From assembly GCA_002718035.1 (NCBI GenBank), contig PBCX01000011.1, positions 1 to 64,000 of the forward strand: 64,000 nt of DNA, given 5' to 3'. The DNA is from Flavobacteriales bacterium. GTDB lineage: Bacteria > Bacteroidota > Bacteroidia > Flavobacteriales > TMED113. The notes under the pieces are model-generated. The model ran no database searches and was not told the DNA's origin. It saw only the letters and a program-made list of their open reading frames with translations. Below, in pieces: positions 51,099 to 59,037 of this stretch. Made by a program: the position numbers and the translations under genes. Each line of letters begins with the position of its first letter. The first letter of the stretch is position 1.

Positions 51099-53321
51099 AT
51101 GAAATACTTAGACAGTCTTAGCGATATCCAAAGAAAATGCGTTGAACAAACAGAAGGGTCAATCATAATTATTTCTGGCCCTGGATCAGGAAAAACTAGA
51201 GTAATTACATCAAAAATTGCCCATTTAATTAATCTAGGAGTCAATCCTAATAATATTCTTGCCCTTACTTTTACAAACAAATCTGCTAAAGAAATGGTAA
51301 GTAGAATTAATAACTTAATTCCGGAAAAACCAATATGGAACTTATGGGCAGGAACATTTCATTCTGTCTTCGCAAAAATATTAAGAAAAGAAGCAAATAA
51401 AATTGGATTTAATAATCAATTTACAATTCTTGACAATGAAGATTCAAAAACAATGATAAAAAGAATAATTCAAGACCATAGGCTTGATAAAGAAATATAT
51501 AAACCAAGTTCTATCTTTTCTAAAATCTCCCTTCTAAAAAATAACTTGATTGATCCAAAATCATATTCAGAAAAATTTGAAATGTTGAAAAATGATGAAA
51601 ATAAAAATCAACCTAAATTTTCATTTATTTACAAAGAATATGTGAAAAAATGCAAACAAAATGACAATATGGATTTTGATGATCTTCTTTTAAACACATT
51701 GAATTTATTAAGAAATGATGGAAAAACTTTAGAAAAATATCAAAGCATTTTTAAATATATATTAATTGATGAGTTTCAAGATACTAATATACTTCAGCTT
51801 GAAATTATAAAAATGTTAGAAAAAAAACATAACAACCTGTGTGTAGTTGGAGATGATTCACAAAGTATTTACTCTTTTAGAGGAGCAAACATAAATAATA
51901 TTTTAAATTTCACTAGTTTCTATCCGAAATCAAACATTTTTAAATTAGAAGAAAATTTTAGATCAACCAAAAATATACTAAACGCTGCTAACAGTTTAAT
52001 TTCAAATAATAATCAAAAACTTGATAAAAACATTTGGACAAAAAAAGATCAAGGTGAAAAAATAAAAATAACTAAAACTGATTCTGATAAATCCGAGGGA
52101 AATTTTATCGCAAAATTTATCAAAGATAATTCCGCTATTTATAATCACTCTGATTACTTAGTTTTATACAGAATGAACAGTCAATCAAGAAGTATTGAAG
52201 AGGGGTTAAGAAAACTAAATATTAATTATAAAGTTTTTGGATTATCTTTTTACAACAGAAGAGAAATAAAAGATATTTTAGCATATTTAAAACTAATTGT
52301 TAACAATCAAGATGAAGAGTCTTTATTTAGAATAATTAACACACCACCAAGGGGGATTGGTAAAACAACAATTGAGAAAATAAGATATTTCGCTAATAAT
52401 AATAATGTTAGTATTTGGGAACTGATAAACTCAATTGAAGAAATAGATCTAAATATTAATTCTGGAACAAAAAAAAGAATAAACAACTTTTGTGAATTGA
52501 TTAATTATTTTTCTGAAAATTCTTCAACATCTGCATTTGACCTTACTAGTAATTTAATAAATAAAATTGACTACTTTGATTATTTAGCCAAGGAAGAAAC
52601 AGTAGAAAGTATTTCAAAAATTGAAAACGTAAAAGAATTAATTAATGCAATAAAATTATTTTGTGATGAAAATAAAAATGATAAAATTGGAGAATTTTTA
52701 GATCAATCAGTTCTTGTAAATGAAAATGAACAAAAAAAAATGGACCAGGAAGAAAATTTTGTTTCTCTGATGACTATTCATCAGTCAAAAGGATTAGAAT
52801 TTAAAAATGTATTTATAATTGGTTTAGAAGAAAATATTTTCCCATCCCAACAAGCTATGTTTTCCAAGAAAGATATTGAAGAAGAAAGAAGATTATTATA
52901 TGTAGCCATAACTAGAGCCAAAGAACAAGTTAACTTATCATACTGCAATACAAGATTTAGATTCAACAACTTTGTCTCAAACGAACCTAGTAGATTTTTA
53001 AATGAAATTGATGAAAGCTGTATATCAAAATCAGTTTTTAATTTAAAAATTCAATCTAAAATCAACCAATCAAAGAATAGTAACAGATATTCATTTAAAT
53101 TTAAAACACCAAAAAAATTAATCAAAATCAAAAATTTAAATAAAACTGAAAACAAATTATCGCATGGTTTAAAAATCGGAAAAAAAATTAAACACAATAT
53201 ATTTGGACAAGGAATAATTACTGATTTATTAGACTCAAATGAAAAAATAGTTGTAAGATTTGGCAGAGATAATATTAAAACAATTTTAGTTAGATATGCT
53301 AAATTTGATTTAATTGATTAA
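51099..53321 (+). CDS. UvrD/PcrA/Rep-family ATP-dependent DNA helicase
   Basis: The 740-residue superfamily 1A helicase has all expected motifs: Walker A GPGSGKTRVI (about 29), motif Ia FTNKSAKEM, motif II LIDEFQDTN, motif III VVGDDSQSIYSFRGA, motif IV, motif V TIHQSKGLEFKNVF and motif VI YVAITRAKEQV. The C-terminal Tudor-like segment (KIGKKIKHNIFGQGIITDLLDSNEKIVVRF) is that of PcrA/UvrD, which binds RNA polymerase in other bacteria. It unwinds DNA 3'-5' in excision and mismatch repair. Whether it should be called UvrD or PcrA cannot be decided. The next gene may follow on the same transcript. Confidence 0.93.
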   Translation: MKYLDSLSDIQRKCVEQTEGSIIIISGPGSGKTRVITSKIAHLINLGVNPNNILALTFTNKSAKEMVSRINNLIPEKPIWNLWAGTFHSVFAKILRKEANKIGFNNQFTILDNEDSKTMIKRIIQDHRLDKEIYKPSSIFSKISLLKNNLIDPKSYSEKFEMLKNDENKNQPKFSFIYKEYVKKCKQNDNMDFDDLLLNTLNLLRNDGKTLEKYQSIFKYILIDEFQDTNILQLEIIKMLEKKHNNLCVVGDDSQSIYSFRGANINNILNFTSFYPKSNIFKLEENFRSTKNILNAANSLISNNNQKLDKNIWTKKDQGEKIKITKTDSDKSEGNFIAKFIKDNSAIYNHSDYLVLYRMNSQSRSIEEGLRKLNINYKVFGLSFYNRREIKDILAYLKLIVNNQDEESLFRIINTPPRGIGKTTIEKIRYFANNNNVSIWELINSIEEIDLNINSGTKKRINNFCELINYFSENSSTSAFDLTSNLINKIDYFDYLAKEETVESISKIENVKELINAIKLFCDENKNDKIGEFLDQSVLVNENEQKKMDQEENFVSLMTIHQSKGLEFKNVFIIGLEENIFPSQQAMFSKKDIEEERRLLYVAITRAKEQVNLSYCNTRFRFNNFVSNEPSRFLNEIDESCISKSVFNLKIQSKINQSKNSNRYSFKFKTPKKLIKIKNLNKTENKLSHGLKIGKKIKHNIFGQGIITDLLDSNEKIVVRFGRDNIKTILVRYAKFDLID

Positions 53322-53379
53322 AAAAAATTATATTTACCCGAAAATATCATCTCTTAAAAATAATTACATTCTAAACATT

Positions 53380-54006
53380 ATGAAATATAATACTGAACTT
53401 TCTAAACTTATTATTCCTGAATATGGACGTCATATCCATCAAATAATCGATAGCCTTTCTCTAATTAAAGATAGAAAAAAAAGAAATCAACAAGCAGAGG
53501 TCGTTATACAAATAATGGGAAATCTTAATCCACATTTAAGAGATGTTAATGATTTTAAACACAAGTTATGGGACCACCTTTTCATAATGTCTAATTACAA
53601 ACTTGATGTTGACTCCCCCTACTCAATTCCCAAAAAAAAGGATATTGACACAAAACCTAAAAAAATAGATTACACCCAAGGAAGTGTGAAGCAAAGACAC
53701 TACGGAAAATATGTTATAAATATATTAAAGGAAGTTAGCAAATTAACTGATTCTGAAAAAAAAGATAAACTAATTATTTCAATTGCTAATCAAATGAAAA
53801 GATCATATATAAATTGGAATAAATCAAACGTTTTGGATAATGTTATTTTTAGTGAAATCGAAAATATCTCAAATGGAAAAATAAAGATTCCTGAAAACAC
53901 CACATTAGAAAATGTTAACATATACCAAAAAACATTTTCTCAATACAAGAATATTGGTAGAAAAAAAAATAATCACAGAATAAAAAAAAATAACCATAAA
54001 AAATGA
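53380..54006 (+). CDS. DUF4290 family protein
   Basis: The 208-residue protein (from ATG 53380) has the DUF4290 pattern MKYNTELSKLIIPEYGRHIHQIID, then NLNPHLRDVNDFKHKLWDHLFIMS. This is a family found in Bacteroidota, often next to murA, with unknown function. The C-terminus becomes very basic (RKKNNHRIKKNNHKK), which could bind nucleic acid. The ORF track starts at a TTG (53314), giving 22 extra residues without family similarity; I prefer the ATG. No signal peptide or catalytic motif is visible. The stop overlaps the murA start (ATGA), so they are translationally coupled. Confidence 0.82.
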   Translation: MKYNTELSKLIIPEYGRHIHQIIDSLSLIKDRKKRNQQAEVVIQIMGNLNPHLRDVNDFKHKLWDHLFIMSNYKLDVDSPYSIPKKKDIDTKPKKIDYTQGSVKQRHYGKYVINILKEVSKLTDSEKKDKLIISIANQMKRSYINWNKSNVLDNVIFSEIENISNGKIKIPENTTLENVNIYQKTFSQYKNIGRKKNNHRIKKNNHKK

Positions 54007-55316
54007 GTAGTTTTGAAATCATAGGTGGTAAGAGTTTATCAGGAACAATAATACCACAAGGATCTAAAAATGAAGCACTTCAAGTAATATCTGCATGCCT
54101 GTTAACTAATAAGAAAGTTGAAATAAAAAATGTTCCTGAAATCTCTGATGTCCTTCACCTTATTAAATTGATGGAAACTTTAGGTGTAAATGTTACTAAA
54201 GTTAAAAATAACCACTTTATTTTCGAAGCAAAAAAAATTAAAAGTAATTACTTTGAAGACAAAAATTTTATTGAATACAGCTCTAAAATAAGAGGATCAA
54301 TAATGATTATGGGGCCATTAGCTTCAAGAGAAGGTCAAGTTGATATAATTACTCCAGGTGGAGATAAAATTGGACGAAGACCTCTTGATACTCATTTTAA
54401 ATCTCTAGAAATGCTTGGAGCAAAAGTGAAATTAAAATCAAAAAATATTTACAGAGTTTATGGGAAAAAATTATTTGGAACTAAAATTCTATTAGATGAA
54501 GCATCTGTAACAGGTACAGCTAATATTGTTATGGCAGCATCGTTGTCTCAGGGTTTAACAGAAATATATAATGCTGCATGCGAACCATACATACAACAAT
54601 TATGTATAATGTTAAATTCTATGGGGGCAAAAATTACAGGATATGGAACAAATCTTATTAAGATTAAAGGAGTCAAAAAATTAAACGGTACAAAACATAA
54701 AATTTTGCCTGATATGATAGAAATAGGTAGCTGGATTGGTTTAGCGATTATGACTCAATCTAACATAAGGATAAAAAACTGTTCTATTAAAAATTTAGGT
54801 ATAATTCCTAGAATTTTTAGAAAATTAGGTGTTAAAATAAATATTGAAAAAGATGATATTATTCTTAAAAAACAAAAAAATCACGAGATAGAAACATTTA
54901 TGAATGGTTCTATTCTCACTATTTCTGATGCTCCATGGCCTGGACTTACACCTGATTTAATCAGTATTATATTAGTACTTGCAACACAAGCTAAAGGAAG
55001 TGTTTTGATTCATCAAAAAATGTTTGAAAGTAGATTATTTTTTGTTGACAAATTAATTGATATGGGGGCAAAAATCATTTTATGTGACCCACACAGGGCT
55101 ACAATAATTGGCATTAATAGACAATATGAACTTAAAGGAACAACTATGAGCTCCCCTGATATCAGAGCAGGTATTGCTCTGTTAATTGCTGCACTCTCAG
55201 CAAAAGGAAAAAGTATAATCTATAACATTAATCAAATTGATCGCGGTTATGAAAATATTGTTGAAAGATTGCAAAAAATAGGAGCAAATATTAAGAGATG
55301 TGACAAATTGTCATAA
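54003..55316 (+). CDS. murA: UDP-N-acetylglucosamine 1-carboxyvinyltransferase with Asp at the catalytic Cys position
   Basis: The 437-residue enzyme makes the first committed step of peptidoglycan synthesis, transferring enolpyruvate to UDP-GlcNAc. Both domains of the inside-out barrel are complete, including Lys22 (PQGSKNEALQ), the Arg in SSPDIRAG and the C-terminal DRGYENIVERL. The active-site loop reads TPGGDKIGRRPLDTH: Asp121 replaces the Cys that fosfomycin alkylates in most bacteria (GGCxIGxR). The same change is known in mycobacteria, chlamydiae and many Bacteroidota and gives intrinsic fosfomycin resistance, so the enzyme is presumably active. It overlaps DUF4290 by 4 nt. Confidence 0.96.
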   Translation: MSSFEIIGGKSLSGTIIPQGSKNEALQVISACLLTNKKVEIKNVPEISDVLHLIKLMETLGVNVTKVKNNHFIFEAKKIKSNYFEDKNFIEYSSKIRGSIMIMGPLASREGQVDIITPGGDKIGRRPLDTHFKSLEMLGAKVKLKSKNIYRVYGKKLFGTKILLDEASVTGTANIVMAASLSQGLTEIYNAACEPYIQQLCIMLNSMGAKITGYGTNLIKIKGVKKLNGTKHKILPDMIEIGSWIGLAIMTQSNIRIKNCSIKNLGIIPRIFRKLGVKINIEKDDIILKKQKNHEIETFMNGSILTISDAPWPGLTPDLISIILVLATQAKGSVLIHQKMFESRLFFVDKLIDMGAKIILCDPHRATIIGINRQYELKGTTMSSPDIRAGIALLIAALSAKGKSIIYNINQIDRGYENIVERLQKIGANIKRCDKLS

Positions 55317-55323
55317 AAATTAA

Positions 55324-55340
55324 TTTGGCAGAGTTTTTGC
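55324..55340 (+). promoter_or_regulatory. Candidate sigma-54 (-24/-12) promoter before grpE
   Basis: TTTGGCA (55324-55330) and TTGC (55337-55340) fit the RpoN consensus TTGGCACG-N4-TTGC, with GG and GC exactly 12 bp apart. The start site would be near 55352, 22 nt before the grpE ATG. The site also forms an inverted repeat TGGCA-N7-TGCCA (55326-55342). It lies within 58 bp of intergenic DNA. The downstream cluster encodes a sigma-54 activator-like protein. Confidence 0.6.
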
Positions 55341-55373
55341 CATATTCAAATTAAAAAAAATATTTATTAAATA

Positions 55374-55855
55374 ATGACAAAAAAAAAAGAACTGTAAAAA
55401 AGAAAATTGATAATAAAAAAATCGAGGAACTTGAGAAAGAAATTAGCAACAGTAAAGAGCAATACATAAGATTATTAGCTGAATGGGAAAATTATAGAAA
55501 AAGAACTACCAAAGAAAAATCCATTTCAATTGAATATGGAAAAGAAGTTGTTATTTCAAAAATCTTACCTGTTTTAGATGATTTTGAAAGAGCAAAAAAA
55601 AATAATAAATCAAACAATCCTGATGAAGGCTACCTACTTATTTATCAAAAATTAATTGATGCTTTAGAAAAAGAAGGTCTAACTAAAATCACCAACTCAA
55701 AAGGATCAGAGTTTGACGTCAATCAGCATGAAGCTATTAGTCAAATATCTATTAATGACAAAGGACTGAAAGGTAAAATAGTTGAAGAAATTGAACCAGG
55801 TTATGAGTTAAATGGTAAAATAATAAGATTTGCAAAAGTTGTAATTGGAAAATAA
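55374..55855 (+). CDS. grpE: GrpE nucleotide exchange factor; out of frame with its ATG at an A10 run
   Basis: The frame ending at 55855 encodes a full GrpE of about 160 residues: a coiled coil (KKIEELEKEISNSKEQYIRLLAEWENYRKR), then VVISKILPVLDDFERA and the beta-wing ending in VEEIEPGYELNGKIIRFAKVVIGK. GrpE is the exchange factor for DnaK. This frame has no ATG, GTG or TTG start anywhere, so it is missing from the ORF track. The only plausible ATG (55374) reads MTKKKEL and stops. One extra A in the A10 run (55379-55388) would join it in frame (MTKKKRTVKKKID...). It is either an assembly error or read through by slippage. dnaJ starts right after the stop. Confidence 0.85.
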
Positions 55856-56965
55856 ATGAATAAAAGAGATTATTACGAAATTCTTGGACTGCAAAAAAAT
55901 GCAAATGCTCAAGAAATAAAAAAAGCGTACAGAAAGTTAGCTGTCAAATATCATCCAGATAAAAACCCTGACAATAAAGAAGCAGAAGAAAAGTTTAAAG
56001 AAGCTGCCGAAGCATATAGTGTCTTGAGTAATGAAGAAAAAAGAAATAGATATGACCAATTTGGACACCAAGGAGTTGGAGCTGGAAGTGGTTTCGGGGG
56101 AGGAATGAATATGGAGGATATTTTCGATAGTTTTGGTGATATTTTCGGCGGTTTTTCGGGATTTAGTGGAAGATCCTCCGGAAGAAGTAGGATTTTAAAG
56201 GGTTCTAATTTAAGAATTAGAATAAAATTAGATTTAAAAGACATTTGTGAAGGAACTGTTAAAAAAATAAAAGTTAAAAAACTAGTACAGTCTGACAATG
56301 TAAGTTTTTCCAATTGTAGTTCATGTAATGGATCTGGTCAAGTTACAAGGGTTACAAATACGATATTAGGACAAATGCAAACAAGCTCAACTTGCCCACA
56401 GTGCTCAGGGAAAGGAAAAATCATAACTAAGAAACCAATTGAGTCTGATGAAAATGGAATGATTCAAAAAGATACATTAACTGAAATTGATATTCCAGCT
56501 GGGGTGTCAGAGGGGATGCAGCTAAAAATACCAAATGAAGGAAATGAAGCTCCTTTTGGCGGAGTTAATGGAGACCTTTTGGTTTTAATTGAAGAAATTA
56601 AACACGACAAGCTTATAAGAGATGGAATAAATATACACCATGATTTATATATTAATATTTCTGAGGCTATCTTAGGAACAAAAAAAGAAATACCAACAAT
56701 TGAAGGTAAAGTTCAAATTAATATTCCCTCAGGAATACAAAATGGTAAAATTTTAAGACTGCAATCTAAAGGAATCCCAAATATTAATGAATATTCAAGA
56801 AATAGAGGAGACTTATTAGTACATGTAAATGTATGGACTCCAAAAAAAGTTAATTCTAAACAAAAAATATTTTTTGAAGAAAATATAAATTCAGATGAAT
56901 TCAAACCTAAAATTGATAAATCTGAAAAATCTTTTCTTGAAAAAATTAAAGAAATGTTCAACTAA
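55856..56965 (+). CDS. dnaJ: Chaperone protein DnaJ with a reduced zinc-finger domain
   Basis: The 369-residue co-chaperone has a J domain (1-70, HPD in VKYHPDKNP), a Gly/Phe linker ([19 protein letters not shown]), a zinc-binding region, two C-terminal substrate domains, and an end similar to other DnaJ. The zinc region has only two CxxCxGxG motifs (CSSCNGSG about 154, CPQCSGKG about 180) instead of four, so one zinc centre is possible at most. I recall this reduced form from other flavobacterial DnaJ proteins. It stimulates DnaK ATP hydrolysis and delivers unfolded clients. Its ATG directly follows the grpE stop (TAAATG); dnaK is not in the window. Confidence 0.93.
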   Translation: MNKRDYYEILGLQKNANAQEIKKAYRKLAVKYHPDKNPDNKEAEEKFKEAAEAYSVLSNEEKRNRYDQFGHQGVGAGSGFGGGMNMEDIFDSFGDIFGGFSGFSGRSSGRSRILKGSNLRIRIKLDLKDICEGTVKKIKVKKLVQSDNVSFSNCSSCNGSGQVTRVTNTILGQMQTSSTCPQCSGKGKIITKKPIESDENGMIQKDTLTEIDIPAGVSEGMQLKIPNEGNEAPFGGVNGDLLVLIEEIKHDKLIRDGINIHHDLYINISEAILGTKKEIPTIEGKVQINIPSGIQNGKILRLQSKGIPNINEYSRNRGDLLVHVNVWTPKKVNSKQKIFFEENINSDEFKPKIDKSEKSFLEKIKEMFN

Positions 56966-56967
56966 AT

Positions 56968-57891
56968 ATGTCAAAAATTGGAATTATTGATATTGGAAGT
57001 AATACATTTAATCTGTTAGTTTTTTGCACCAAAAGAAAAAAAAAATTATACAACACAGAAGTATTTGTTGGTATTAGAAAGGGTACAAAAAAAAATATTA
57101 TTAATAAAATCACAATTAAAAAATCAATTTCAACCCTGAATGATTTTAAAAATATTTGTAAAAAATTTAACTGCACTAAAATATATGGTATTGCCACAGC
57201 TTCATTGAGAAACGCCATAAATAAAAAAGAATTTATAGAGGAATGTAAAAAAAAAACAAATCTTTTAATTTCAGTTATTTCAGGTGAAAAAGAAGCAAAT
57301 TTAATTTATGAGGGTGTTACAAGTAATGTAAAAAGAATTAAAAATTTTGTAATTATTGATATAGGAGGGGCTAGTACTGAGTTTATTATTGTTAAGGACA
57401 AAAAGCCTGTTTTTAAAAAGAGTTACTCATTTGGCAGTCAATCCATGGTACAAAAATTTAAACCTTCGGATCCCATTAATGAAAAGGAAATTCAAATAAT
57501 TAAATCATACTTTAAAAACAATTTAACCGATCTTATTAACTCTTTAAGAAAGCATAGTATACAAAATATTTTAGGATCATCTGGCTCATTCAATTGTATT
57601 TCTAATATTCTTAATAATAATTCTAAAACTAAAAATTATCAAAAAATTGATAATAGCTTATATAAAAAAAATGTATCAGAAAAAATCTTAAAAAGCACAA
57701 TAATTAAAAGAGAGAAAATAAAAGGATTATCAAAAATGAGATCCGAAAATATAATTATTACAATTATTTTAATAAATTTCTTATTTGAAAATAAAATTAA
57801 AAGAATTTATACTACAAAATTCTCACTTAAAGAAGGAGTTTTGTTTAACATTTTAAAAAAAAATAAAAAATGGCAAGAATCATTATTATAG
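56968..57891 (+). CDS. Ppx/GppA family phosphatase
   Basis: The 307-residue protein has the ASKHA ATPase fold of exopolyphosphatase/guanosine pentaphosphatase: KIGIIDIGSNTFNLLVF (phosphate 1), GIATASLRNA, catalytic Glu in SGEKEANLIYEGV, phosphate 2 in IIDIGGASTEFIIV and the third loop LGSSGSFNCI. It hydrolyses polyphosphate or pppGpp, linking it to stress signalling. The C-terminal HD or accessory domain of long Ppx is absent, as usual in this group. It starts two bases after dnaJ and overlaps the response regulator by 22 bp, so the four genes from grpE form a tight operon. Confidence 0.9.
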   Translation: MSKIGIIDIGSNTFNLLVFCTKRKKKLYNTEVFVGIRKGTKKNIINKITIKKSISTLNDFKNICKKFNCTKIYGIATASLRNAINKKEFIEECKKKTNLLISVISGEKEANLIYEGVTSNVKRIKNFVIIDIGGASTEFIIVKDKKPVFKKSYSFGSQSMVQKFKPSDPINEKEIQIIKSYFKNNLTDLINSLRKHSIQNILGSSGSFNCISNILNNNSKTKNYQKIDNSLYKKNVSEKILKSTIIKREKIKGLSKMRSENIIITIILINFLFENKIKRIYTTKFSLKEGVLFNILKKNKKWQESLL

Positions 57892-59027
57892 AAGATGAAC
57901 AGTCTATAAGAAATGTTTTAAAAAATATTCTTAAAGATGAAAATAAAAATTATATCGTAGATGAAGCATCTAACGGCCTTGAAGCCATTGAAAAAATTTC
58001 ATCTAATCAATATGACCTTGCCCTTTGTGATATCAAGATGCCAAAAGCTGATGGCCTTGAAGTTTTAATTAAATCTAAAGAACTTGAATATAATTTACCT
58101 TTTATTATGATATCTGGTCACGGTGATTTAGAAACAGCTGTTGAATGTATAAAAAATGGCGCTTATGATTACATCAGCAAACCACCAGACCTTAATAGAC
58201 TGTTAACCACAATTAGAAATGGCCTCAACAAGAAAGACCTTGAACATCAAAATAAAATATTAAAAAATAAAGTTCAAAAAAAATATAATATGATTGGCGG
58301 GTCAAATGAATTGCTAAAAATCGAAGAAATAATATCAAAAGTTGCCCCAACTAACAGCAGAGTTTTAATAACAGGAGAAAACGGAACAGGAAAAGAACTT
58401 GTAGCTCATTCTATTCACAATAAAAGTTCAAGAGCAAAAATACCAATAGTTGAGGTAAACTGTGCAGCAATTCCTTCAGAACTAATAGAAAGTGAATTAT
58501 TTGGGCATGAAAAAGGATCATTTACTTCTGCAAATAAACAAAAAAAGGGTAAGTTTGAAATTGCTAGTGGTGGAACAATTTTTTTAGATGAAATTGGAGA
58601 TATGAGTTTATCTGCACAAGCAAAAGTTTTAAGAGCTCTTCAAGAAAATAAAATTACTAGAGTTGGGGGAGAAAAGGACATTAATATCGATGTGAGAATA
58701 ATTGCTGCAACAAATAAAAATCTTGAAAAATTAATTTCAGAAGAAAAATTTAGAGAAGATTTATACCACAGAATTAGCGTTATAAAAATACATGTGCCTC
58801 CGTTAAGGGATCGAAAAGAAGACATACCACTGCTAATTGATTTTTTTTTAAATTCTATTTGTATAGAACAAGGAATAAGAAAAAAAATCATAGAACAAGA
58901 TGCCATAAAATTATTGACTGAGAAGAAATGGACAGGCAACATTCGTCAACTTAGAAATATTGTAGAGAGATTAATTATTTTATCAGAAAATTATATTTCA
59001 AAAAGTGATGTGGAATTATATGTATAA
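57870..59027 (+). CDS. Sigma-54 AAA+ activator-type response regulator lacking the HTH domain
   Basis: The 385-residue protein has a receiver domain (1-120: acidic pair in IIEDEQS, phospho-Asp in ALCDIKMP, Lys in YISKPPD) and a sigma-54 AAA+ domain (about 140-380). Walker A GENGTGKE (about 169), Walker B GGTIFLDEIGD, the arginine region and sensor 2 (WTGNIRQLRNIVERL) are present. The sigma-54-contacting loop reads GSFTSA (about 216) instead of GAFTGA. It ends at LYV without the Fis-type DNA-binding helix-turn-helix of NtrC relatives (which are about 450 residues). It would have to act from solution. It lies in the operon behind a candidate sigma-54 promoter. Confidence 0.88.
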   Translation: MARIIIIEDEQSIRNVLKNILKDENKNYIVDEASNGLEAIEKISSNQYDLALCDIKMPKADGLEVLIKSKELEYNLPFIMISGHGDLETAVECIKNGAYDYISKPPDLNRLLTTIRNGLNKKDLEHQNKILKNKVQKKYNMIGGSNELLKIEEIISKVAPTNSRVLITGENGTGKELVAHSIHNKSSRAKIPIVEVNCAAIPSELIESELFGHEKGSFTSANKQKKGKFEIASGGTIFLDEIGDMSLSAQAKVLRALQENKITRVGGEKDINIDVRIIAATNKNLEKLISEEKFREDLYHRISVIKIHVPPLRDRKEDIPLLIDFFLNSICIEQGIRKKIIEQDAIKLLTEKKWTGNIRQLRNIVERLIILSENYISKSDVELYV

Positions 59028-59037
59028 TTATAATTCC
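59012..59037. terminator. Weak bidirectional hairpin at convergent stops
   Basis: GGAATTATA (59012-59020) and TATAATTCC (59029-59037) form a perfect 9-bp stem with an 8-nt loop spanning both stop codons, of the response regulator and of pheT, which are adjacent. There is no T tract on either side and the stem is A+T-rich, so the terminator function is only a possibility. Confidence 0.35.

Noticed and set aside
53314-53379. TTG start for DUF4290 overlapping the helicase gene
   Set aside because: The extra 22 residues do not look like the family; the ATG at 53380 begins with the conserved MKYNTELSKL.
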